Of a stretch of DNA of 7,179 nucleotides, positions 1 to 5,370 are shown piece after piece. This stretch comes from Bryobacteraceae bacterium. GTDB taxonomy: Bacteria; Acidobacteriota; Terriglobia; Bryobacterales; Bryobacteraceae. Under the pieces are notes generated by a model. The model saw only the letters and a program-made list of their open reading frames with translations. It did no database searches and was not told where the DNA came from. The stretch lies in contig JASHWA010000553.1 in the NCBI GenBank assembly GCA_030044325.1, positions 1 through 7,179 of the forward strand, read 5' to 3'. Both the position numbers and the translations under genes were made by a program. Position 1 is the first letter of the stretch. Each line of letters begins with the position of its first letter.

Positions 1-610
1 CGAGCACTTCATCGGAGAGCGCGAGCGCTTCTTCAAGATCGTGGGTGACGAACAGGATGGTCTTGGGCGATGCGGTCCAGAGCGCGAGCAGCTCGGATTC
101 CATACGCTGGCGGGTGTGGACGTCGAGGGCGCTGAAAGGTTCGTCCATGAGAAGAATGGAGGGGTCGACAATCCAGCTTTGGGCGATGGCGACGCGCTTA
201 CGCATGCCGCCGCTCAACTGCGCGGGGTAAGAATCGGCGAAACGGTCAAGTCCGATGCGGGCGATCCAGTCACGCGCCTGCGTTTCGGCTTTGCGTGGAT
301 CGGTGGCGCGGAAGCGGAGGCCGAGCATGACGTTTCCGAGCACGGTTTTCCAGGGAAGCAGCGCGTCCTGCTGGAACATGTAGGCGGCCCGACGGTTCAG
401 GCCGGTGAGCGGTTCTTCGAAGATGCGGATGGCGCCTTCGGTGGGCGCGATCAGGCCGGCGGCGAGGTTCAGGACCGTCGATTTTCCGCAGCCGCTGGGG
501 CCGACGAGCGAAACGAAGGACGCGGGGCGCACCTCGAAGTCAACGTTTTGAATCGCCGCGTAAGAGCCGAAGCGTTTGCTGACGCGTTCGAAGCGGATCG
601 CGTCCGTCAT
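1..610 (-). CDS. ABC transporter ATP-binding protein, nitrate/sulfonate/taurine type (3' end cut by window)
   Basis: This is the cytoplasmic ATPase subunit of an ABC importer, partial: 203 codons are visible from the ATG at 610 and the frame is still open at the left edge. Seen: Walker A GPSGCGKST at residues 37-45, Q-loop Q80 in MFQQD, LLPWKTV at 84-90, signature LSGGM at 132-136, Walker B ILLMDEP at 152-158, D-loop SALD at 160-163, and switch histidine H190 in FVTHD. The LLPWKTV segment and the LSGGMRKRVAIA stretch are typical of the SsuB/TauB/NrtD/ThiZ group, which energises uptake of nitrate, alkanesulfonates, taurine or pyrimidine precursors together with one permease and a periplasmic binding protein. 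The substrate cannot be read from the ATPase, and no partner gene is in view. The start lies 8 bases after the stop of the upstream secreted-protein gene, so co-transcription is likely. I see no clear Shine-Dalgarno site. Family-sized proteins are about 250 aa, so roughly 50 residues are missing. Confidence 0.95.
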   Translation of the reverse strand, partial: MTDAIRFERVSKRFGSYAAIQNVDFEVRPASFVSLVGPSGCGKSTVLNLAAGLIAPTEGAIRIFEEPLTGLNRRAAYMFQQDALLPWKTVLGNVMLGLRFRATDPRKAETQARDWIARIGLDRFADSYPAQLSGGMRKRVAIAQSWIVDPSILLMDEPFSALDVHTRQRMESELLALWTASPKTILFVTHDLEEALALSDEVL

Positions 611-618
611 CTGTTCTA

Positions 619-1251
619 TCAGCGGCGTTTCGCGCGGATGGTCACGTTGAGATCGCCCGGCTGAATGTTGGTGAAGCGCATGGTTACGCGGCCTTGCGCG
701 TCGAGGGTGATCACCGCGGGCGTGTTGACGGAAGTGAGCATCCAGCCTTCGGGCAGCGAAACGAAATTCAAGGGACGGCCGAGGGTGCGGGTCCAGACGA
801 GCTCATTGTCCTTCGTGATGTAGCCGACCGGATCGGTGTAAGTTTCCTCGACGCGAACGCGCACGGACTGGCCTTTTTCGAGCGGCGCGGGGAGATCGCC
901 CTGGACCACTACTTCGTCATCCGGATATTTTTCGCGATAATAGCCGAGCGTGTTGACGTCCTTGCCGGTGACCAGGTGGGTGTGGAGCGGCTCGCCGGTG
1001 TCGAGCAGGGTGATTTTGGAGTCCGGTTTCACTTCGCTACCGGCGCGAACGAAGCTGTGGACGGAAGCCTGGCCGGGACGGTCCACGGTGAAGTCGTGGG
1101 AGATGCGGAACTGGTGGGTGGAGGGGTCGAGCAGCCAGTAGCGGATTTCGCGATCCTGGGCGGCGCGATGGGTTTGCGCGAGGGCGAGTGCGGGGATCAG
1201 GAGGAGCGCGAACGCCAGACCAACCCGCACGCTTACGCGTGGCTTGGTCAT
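619..1251 (-). CDS. Secreted protein of unknown function, paralogue of the gene upstream
   Basis: Not recognised as a named family. The 210-aa product has a Sec signal peptide: basic start MTKPRVSVR, hydrophobic core at 11-22 and a likely cleavage ALALA|Q after residue 25. The mature part is rich in short hydrophobic-alternating stretches suggesting beta structure. A conserved C-terminal half begins at TYTDP (137-141) and runs through a KD, a LPxG (166-169), DAQGRV (184-189) and FTN (193-195). The product of the adjacent upstream gene shares this same pattern. There is no lipobox and no obvious catalytic motif. The ATG overlaps the upstream stop as ATGA, and GGGAG sits 9 bases before it, which supports this start. 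Periplasmic or outer-surface location is inferred from the signal peptide. Position between its paralogue and an ABC ATPase suggests one transcript, but a role in transport is not shown. Confidence 0.85.
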   Translation of the reverse strand: MTKPRVSVRVGLAFALLLIPALALAQTHRAAQDREIRYWLLDPSTHQFRISHDFTVDRPGQASVHSFVRAGSEVKPDSKITLLDTGEPLHTHLVTGKDVNTLGYYREKYPDDEVVVQGDLPAPLEKGQSVRVRVEETYTDPVGYITKDNELVWTRTLGRPLNFVSLPEGWMLTSVNTPAVITLDAQGRVTMRFTNIQPGDLNVTIRAKRR

Positions 1252-1841
1252 GGCAGTTTTCTCCCGGTGATTTTGACGGGCAACTGGTCGTCACGATCGT
1301 TCAGGAAACTGATGCGGACGCGGCCATCGGGATCGGTGGTTACGATGGATGGCGAAGCGGATCCGATCAATTCGTATCCTTTGGGCAGAATCACGATATT
1401 GCGCTTGATGCCCATGGGACGGTCGAAGATCAGCGTGTCGTCTTTGGCGTAATACGAGGGCGGATCGGTGTAGGTTTTCAAGATACGAATGCGGACTTCG
1501 CCATTTTTGGGGACGGGGTGGGCGAACTTGACGCGAATATATTTTTGATCGTCGGGGATGCGGCCGCGGACGAGGCCGGATTCGCGGGCGGTCTTGGCGT
1601 CCACCTCGACGAATTCGAGCGGTTTGCCGGTGGAGAGGTCGATCACGCGCTCATTGGTCGAAATGGAGCCCTGGCGGATGGGGTTGAAAAAATAGCGGGC
1701 GCCTTCGCGATCGCTGGAAACGTCGTAAACGATGTCGAAGGAGTGCGTGGAGGGCGGCTGAAGGTCGTAGATACTGAATGCTTCCGTGGCGCGAAGCGGG
1801 ATTGCGGCCAGCGCGAGCGCAGCCAGCGTGACAAGCTTCAT
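1248..1841 (-). CDS. Secreted protein of unknown function, first of a tandem paralogous pair
   Basis: The function is not recognised. The start is taken as the ATG at 1841, giving 197 aa: this puts a good signal peptide at the N-terminus (MKLVTLAALALAAIPLRA, cleavage near residue 18-21). The longer frame from GTG at 1883 adds 14 residues ahead of the signal and would run through the divergent control region, so it is disfavoured. The mature protein contains STHSF (31-35) and a C-terminal block from TYTDP (123-127) to the end. In a hand alignment, about 28 of 74 residues in that block match the following gene's product (shared TYTDP, KD, LPxG, D-x-x-GRV, F-x-N). The C-terminal ATGA overlap couples it to that gene. 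It is head-to-head with the parvulin gene across 60 bases. No enzyme motif is visible, and a small beta-sandwich envelope protein is only a guess. Confidence 0.85.
   Translation of the reverse strand: MKLVTLAALALAAIPLRATEAFSIYDLQPPSTHSFDIVYDVSSDREGARYFFNPIRQGSISTNERVIDLSTGKPLEFVEVDAKTARESGLVRGRIPDDQKYIRVKFAHPVPKNGEVRIRILKTYTDPPSYYAKDDTLIFDRPMGIKRNIVILPKGYELIGSASPSIVTTDPDGRVRISFLNDRDDQLPVKITGRKLP
1261..1265 (-). promoter_or_regulatory. Ribosome binding site GGGAG for the second secreted paralogue
   Basis: On the minus strand GGGAG lies 9 bases before the ATG at 1251, inside the last codons of the preceding gene. Together with the ATGA overlap it supports translation of the second paralogue from this start, with coupling to the first. 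Confidence 0.55.
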
Positions 1842-1852
1842 AGCGGTAATCC

Positions 1853-1858
1853 AGCATA
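1853..1858 (-). promoter_or_regulatory. Putative -10 box TATGCT for the secreted-protein/ABC unit
   Basis: TATGCT is read on the minus strand, 11 bases before the ATG at 1841, so a transcript starting at the usual distance would have only a few bases of leader. A weak -35 candidate TGGACT (1882-1877) lies 18 bases upstream. No Shine-Dalgarno site precedes this ATG, which agrees with a very short leader. Confidence 0.35.
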
Positions 1859-1887
1859 TCGCGTGCAGCGGTGAGGAGTCCACGCGC

Positions 1888-1893
1888 TATGCT
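1888..1893 (+). promoter_or_regulatory. Putative -10 box TATGCT for the parvulin gene
   Basis: TATGCT ends 8 bases before the ATG at 1902, placing the expected transcript start at or within a base or two of the start codon. The only purine-rich GAGGAG (1873-1878) is about 23 bases from the ATG, too far for a normal ribosome site. A -35 element is not evident. Confidence 0.35.
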
Positions 1894-1901
1894 AGTTAAA
1901 T

Positions 1902-2873
1902 ATGAAATATTGTTTTCTCCTGCTCACCCCGGTTTTTATGTGGGCGCAGCAGCCTCCGCCGGTAACGCTTCCGCCCGGACTGGGTCCCGCGCCCGGCGCG
2001 GCGCCCGCGGCTCCGGCGCCGCAGGTCGCGCCCGACAAGGTGGTGCTGACGGTCGGCGATATGAAGATTACGCGGGCGCAGTTCGAAGAGGTGCTGGCGA
2101 CGATTCCTCCGCAGCAGCGGGGGCAATTCAGCACGCCGGCGGGAAGGCGCAAGCTGGCCGAACAACTGGCCGAATTGGACGCGATGGCGCAGGAGGCGCG
2201 GGCGCGCAAACTCGACCAGAGTCCGGAGGTGAAGGCTGAGGTGGATTTGCGGGTCAACCAGACGCTGGCGCAAAAGCTGTATCAGAATTTTCTCGACACG
2301 GCCAAACCGGACGATGCGGCGCTGCATGCGTATTTCGATGCGCATAAATCGGAGTACGAGGAGGTGAAGGCGAAGCACATCCTGATTCGCGTGGGCCCGG
2401 CGCCGGGACCGGCCAAGCCGGATCAGAAGAATCGTACGGACGCGGAAGCGCTGGCGATGGCCAACGATATTCGCGCCAAGATTGTCGCCGGCGGAAACTG
2501 GGACGAGCTGGCCAAGGCGTATTCCGACGATACGGGCAACGCGCAGAGCGGCGGCGAGCTGGGAACGTTCGGGCACGGCCGGATGGTGCCGCAGTTCGAG
2601 AAAGTGGCGTTTTCGGCCGAAGTGGGCAAGGTGACCGAACCGGTGAAGACGCAGTTCGGCTATCACCTGATCCTGGTGGAAGAACGCAAGAGCAAGACGT
2701 TTGAAGAAGTGAAGGCGCAGCTCGAGCAGAAGATGCGGCCGGACATGGCGCAGAAGAACGTGGCGGAGGTTCGCGCCAAGGCGAACATCGTGATGGACGA
2801 CGATTATTTCGGCAAGGCGGCGCCGCCGGCTCCCATGCTCCAGCCCCAGCCGCCGAAACCGCCGGTCAAATAA
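1902..2873 (+). CDS. Exported parvulin-type peptidyl-prolyl cis-trans isomerase (SurA/PrsA-like)
   Basis: This 323-aa folding helper catalyses cis-trans isomerisation of peptidyl-prolyl bonds in exported proteins. Seen: a short signal-like N-terminus (hydrophobic residues 4-14, possible cleavage A15|Q), a Pro/Ala-rich linker (17-44), a SurA_N-like helical segment with the VGDMKITRAQFEEVL pattern (51-65) running to about 150, and a rotamase domain at about 155-260. The domain shows the family landmarks KHIL (158-161), SGGELGTFGHGRMVPQFE (216-233), AF and FGYHLI (252-257). A Pro-rich tail (308-323) ends the protein. The cysteine at residue 4 is not in a lipobox, so I expect a soluble periplasmic protein and not a lipoprotein. 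It is divergent from two secreted proteins and 16 bases ahead of a sugar kinase. Its clients are unknown. Confidence 0.92.
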   Translation: MKYCFLLLTPVFMWAQQPPPVTLPPGLGPAPGAAPAAPAPQVAPDKVVLTVGDMKITRAQFEEVLATIPPQQRGQFSTPAGRRKLAEQLAELDAMAQEARARKLDQSPEVKAEVDLRVNQTLAQKLYQNFLDTAKPDDAALHAYFDAHKSEYEEVKAKHILIRVGPAPGPAKPDQKNRTDAEALAMANDIRAKIVAGGNWDELAKAYSDDTGNAQSGGELGTFGHGRMVPQFEKVAFSAEVGKVTEPVKTQFGYHLILVEERKSKTFEEVKAQLEQKMRPDMAQKNVAEVRAKANIVMDDDYFGKAAPPAPMLQPQPPKPPVK

Positions 2874-2877
2874 ACCA

Positions 2878-2883
2878 TACAAT
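2878..2883 (+). promoter_or_regulatory. Putative -10 box TACAAT ahead of the PfkB kinase gene
   Basis: TACAAT (one change from TATAAT) lies in the 16-base gap after the parvulin stop, and exactly six bases separate it from the kinase ATG. Transcription from it would begin at the start codon. No convincing -35 hexamer or Shine-Dalgarno site accompanies it (CGAAGA touches the ATG directly), so this is a suggestive but unproven leaderless promoter. Confidence 0.35.
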
Positions 2884-2889
2884 CGAAGA

Positions 2890-3807
2890 ATGTCTCTTGT
2901 CGTTGTCGGCTCGGTCGCCTATGACGGAGTGGAAACCCCGCACGGGCGCGTCGAGCGGATGCTCGGAGGCGCAGCCACATACATTTCGCTGGCGGCGAGT
3001 TTTTTCACGCGTCCCCGGCTGGTGGGAATTGTCGGCGAGGATTTTGCCGATGAAGATACGCAGCTTCTTTTAAAGCACGGCGTGGATCTGGAGGGTCTGG
3101 AGCGCGTTCCGGGAAAGACATTTTTCTGGGCCGGAAAATATTCGGAAGACATGAACGATCGCGAAACGCTGCAGACCGATCTGAATGTTTTCGCGGATTT
3201 CGATCCGAAGATTCCGTCGAGTTACCGGGCGGCGCGTTATCTGCTGCTGGGAAATATCCAGCCGGCGCTGCAGCGCAGCGTTCGCGCGCAGATGAACGGA
3301 TTGCGCCTGGCGGGCGGGGACACGATGAATTACTGGATCAAGGATTTCCGGGAAGAGCTGCTCGAGACCATCGCGCAATGGGATTTCCTGCTGATCAACG
3401 ACGGGGAAGCGCGCATGCTTTCGGGCGAAAGCAACCTGCGCAAAGCCGCCGGCGCGATCCTGGAGATGGGGCCGCACACGCTGGTGATCAAGCGCGGGGA
3501 ACACGGAGCGATGCTGTTCCGGCGCGATTCGTTTTTCATCGTGCCGGGGTATCTGCTCGAAGATGTATTCGATCCCACGGGCGCGGGCGATTGTTTCGCG
3601 GGCGGATTCATCGGGTACCTGGCCGAGCAGGGTTTCGATCTCGAAGCGGGGCACATCAGCCGCGGAGATCTGAGCCGCGCGGTGATCTATGGATCGGTGA
3701 TGGGCAGCTTTTGCTGCGAGAGGTTCGGAGTGGAGCGGTTTCGCACGCTTACGCGATCCGAGATCGATGCGCGTTTTGAAGAGTTCCGCAAGTTCACGTC
3801 ATTTTAG
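2890..3807 (+). CDS. PfkB/ribokinase-family carbohydrate kinase
   Basis: A cytoplasmic ATP-dependent kinase of 305 aa, normal for the family, that should phosphorylate a sugar or nucleoside hydroxyl. Seen: N-terminal VVVGSVAYDGVETP (4-17) where the family binds substrate, the GGAATY diglycine motif (26-31), the central INDGEARML (169-177) resembling the N-x-x-E motif, and the C-terminal PfkB signature DPTGAGDCFAGGF (228-240) with the anion hole GAGD and the expected catalytic base D234. The substrate cannot be decided from the sequence. Overall it looks more like the small uncharacterised PfkB group than like RbsK, FruK or adenosine kinase proper. The ATG follows the parvulin stop by 16 bases, so it may be read through from that gene or use its own TACAAT box. 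Its stop codon is inside the left arm of the palindromic element that follows. Confidence 0.92.
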   Translation: MSLVVVGSVAYDGVETPHGRVERMLGGAATYISLAASFFTRPRLVGIVGEDFADEDTQLLLKHGVDLEGLERVPGKTFFWAGKYSEDMNDRETLQTDLNVFADFDPKIPSSYRAARYLLLGNIQPALQRSVRAQMNGLRLAGGDTMNYWIKDFREELLETIAQWDFLLINDGEARMLSGESNLRKAAGAILEMGPHTLVIKRGEHGAMLFRRDSFFIVPGYLLEDVFDPTGAGDCFAGGFIGYLAEQGFDLEAGHISRGDLSRAVIYGSVMGSFCCERFGVERFRTLTRSEIDARFEEFRKFTSF

Positions 3808-3858
3808 GACGCCGGAGCGCGGAGCCGAAGCTCCGCGCGGGATCAATCCCGCCGTCCT
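3806..3858. repeat. Multi-armed palindromic element (REP-like) between operons
   Basis: Three nested or adjacent pairings fill this 53-base stretch. The outer arms AGGACG (3806-3811) and CGTCCT (3853-3858) pair. Inside is a perfect 9-bp stem GCGCGGAGC (3817-3825) with GCTCCGCGC (3830-3838) and loop CGAA. Next to it is GCGGG (3837-3841) with CCCGC (3848-3852) around ATCAAT, extendable by an AT pair; it shares two bases with the first stem. The left arm includes the end of the kinase stop codon. It lacks a T-run, so it is not a classical intrinsic terminator, though it could block transcription or stabilise the mRNA 3' end. The layout is that of a dispersed extragenic palindrome, but only one copy is in this window. 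Confidence 0.6.
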
Positions 3859-3859
3859 T

Positions 3860-3863
3860 GAGG
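3860..3863 (+). promoter_or_regulatory. Ribosome binding site GAGG supporting the GTG start at 3871
   Basis: GAGG is followed by seven bases and then GTG at 3871. This spacing supports the non-ATG start of the membrane glycosyltransferase. The site begins immediately after the palindromic element ends. Confidence 0.5.
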
Positions 3864-3870
3864 TGCGGGC

Positions 3871-5370
3871 GTGAAGCGGTGGGCGCAGGTTGCGGGTGTT
3901 GCGGCGCTGCTGGCCGGGGTTTCGTATGGTGCGGCGCGGTGGTGCCTGGAGCGCGGCTACGTTTTGTATTACGGCGATGCGGAAGCGCACCTGAACATCG
4001 CGCGGCGCATTTTCGATTCGCGGACGCCGGGTGCGGAGCAGCTCGGCACGGTGTGGCTCCCGCTTCCGCACCTGGTTCTGATTCCATTCGCGATGCGCGA
4101 CGAGTGGTGGCGCAGCGGATTCGCCGGCGTGGTTCCGTCTGCGACGTGTTTCGTGCTGGCGGGAATATTTCTGTTCGCGGCGGCGCGACGCGCGTATCGA
4201 TCGGCGGCTGCGGGGTTCGCCTGCGCGCTGATTTTTGCGCTGAATCCGAATGTTCTGTATCTTCAGTCCACGCCGATGAGCGAAATGCTGTTGGCGGCGT
4301 CGCTGGCGATGCTGTTGTGGGCGACGATCTGGTTTCGCGATTCGCAATCGATTTTCGCCGTGCTGGGGGCGGCCATCGCGTCGAACGCGGCGTCGCTCAC
4401 GCGCTACGAGGGATGGTTTCTGATCCCGTTTGTCGCGATTTACTTCCTGATCATTTCAAAACGGCGATGGCATGCAATTTTATTCGCCGGGCTGGCTGGG
4501 GCGGCGCCGCTCGCCTGGCTCGCGCACAATCGTTTTTACTACGGAAACGCGCTCGAATTTTATAACGGGCCATGGTCGGCGATGGCGATTTATCATCGCT
4601 ATCTCGAGCAGGGGATGAAACCGTATCCGGGCGACCACGACTGGAAGACGGCGATTCGATATTATTTCGAAGCCGCGCGCCTGGTGGCGGGATGGGCGGC
4701 GCTGGGTGTGGGCGCGATCGGCGTGATGGCGGCGTTGGCGCGGAAGGTTTTCTTCCCCGTTTTTTTGCTGGCGCTTCCGCCGGCGTTTTACGTGTGGAGC
4801 ATGCACTCCTCGGGAACGCCGATTTTCGTGCCGGATTTTTTTCCGAACAGCTACTACAACACGCGCTACGCGATAACCATCCTTCCGCTGGCGGCCTTCG
4901 CGGCCGCCGCACTTGCGACCGTCCGGCCGAGACCTGTCATGGCGTCGATCGCGATGGTGGCGGCGCTCGCGCCGCTCGCGATGCTGCTCAAGCAGCCTGC
5001 CATCACGTGGAAAGAATCCGAGGTCAACTCGATTGGCCGGCGGGACTGGACGAGCCAGGCCGCGCAATTCCTCGAAGAGAATTATCGACCGGGCAGCGGC
5101 ATTCTCTTTCCGTTCGGCGACATCACCGCGGTGCTGCGCGAGGCGGGAATTCCGCTGCGCGAGGGACTGCACGAGGGCAACGGCGCGGCGTGGGTGGCCG
5201 CGACGACGCGTCCCGATCTTTATTTGAACGAAGAATGGGCAATCGGGTTCGCGGGCGACGCGGCGACCACGGCAGCGCTGCGCGCCGATCGCAAGGGGAA
5301 ACGTTACACGCTCAGAAAAAGGATAATCGTTAAAGGAAGTCCCGTCGTAGAAATTTATCAGCGTCAATGA
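3871..5370 (+). CDS. Polytopic membrane glycosyltransferase, GT39/ArnT-like
   Basis: The 499-aa integral membrane protein starts at GTG with GAGG seven bases upstream. It has about ten to twelve hydrophobic segments between residues 5 and 373 (for example near 5-22, 84-105, 113-131, 138-154, 181-195, 201-218, 270-290, 293-309, 333-350 and 355-373), then a soluble C-terminal tail of about 120 residues. The first extracytoplasmic loop holds the acidic motif YYGDAEAH (33-40) followed by QLGTVWLPLPH (57-67). That is the usual site of the catalytic Asp/Glu in polyprenyl-phosphate-sugar-dependent transferases of the PMT/ArnT fold. TRYEG (177-181) is another conserved-looking loop. By family it should move a sugar from a lipid-linked donor onto a protein, lipid or glycan outside the membrane; donor and acceptor are unknown. 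It overlaps dapF by ATGA, so the two are probably co-translated. Confidence 0.82.
   Translation: MKRWAQVAGVAALLAGVSYGAARWCLERGYVLYYGDAEAHLNIARRIFDSRTPGAEQLGTVWLPLPHLVLIPFAMRDEWWRSGFAGVVPSATCFVLAGIFLFAAARRAYRSAAAGFACALIFALNPNVLYLQSTPMSEMLLAASLAMLLWATIWFRDSQSIFAVLGAAIASNAASLTRYEGWFLIPFVAIYFLIISKRRWHAILFAGLAGAAPLAWLAHNRFYYGNALEFYNGPWSAMAIYHRYLEQGMKPYPGDHDWKTAIRYYFEAARLVAGWAALGVGAIGVMAALARKVFFPVFLLALPPAFYVWSMHSSGTPIFVPDFFPNSYYNTRYAITILPLAAFAAAALATVRPRPVMASIAMVAALAPLAMLLKQPAITWKESEVNSIGRRDWTSQAAQFLEENYRPGSGILFPFGDITAVLREAGIPLREGLHEGNGAAWVAATTRPDLYLNEEWAIGFAGDAATTAALRADRKGKRYTLRKRIIVKGSPVVEIYQRQ

Larger units (their letters stand above)
1853..1893. promoter_or_regulatory. Inverted repeat in the divergent promoter region (candidate operator)
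   Basis: The arms AGCATATCGCGTG (1853-1865) and CACGCGCTATGCT (1881-1893) are reverse complements at 12 of 13 positions (mismatch 1859/1887), separated by a 15-base spacer. The element occupies most of the 60-base gap between two divergently transcribed genes. Each arm ends in a TATGCT hexamer on its outward strand, so the -10-like elements of both directions are part of the repeat. This could be an operator for a dimeric regulator or simply a symmetric bidirectional promoter. The repeat itself is directly visible, but its function is inferred. Confidence 0.6.

Noticed and set aside
694..1452. A 252-codon plus-strand frame across the two secreted-protein genes
   Set aside because: It spans the junction of two minus-strand genes that have signal peptides and a shared conserved block; the plus-strand product has no recognisable features.
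1842..1883. Upstream GTG start at 1883 for the first secreted paralogue
   Set aside because: It would place 14 extra residues before a good signal peptide and run through the inverted repeat and candidate promoter; no ribosome site supports it.
1896..2882. A 328-codon open frame antisense to the whole parvulin gene
   Set aside because: Its product is a monotonous Arg/Leu/His-rich sequence with no domain, as expected from the complement of a GC-rich gene. The sense strand gives a complete, well-conserved parvulin.
3817..3838. Intrinsic terminator for the kinase gene
   Set aside because: The 9-bp stem is strong, but no T-run follows on either strand and a second hairpin is fused to it. I list it as a palindromic repeat, with termination only as a possible side effect.
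4480..5367. A 295-codon antisense frame within the glycosyltransferase
   Set aside because: It is Arg-rich and without motifs, and lies opposite a convincing membrane protein with a conserved acidic loop.
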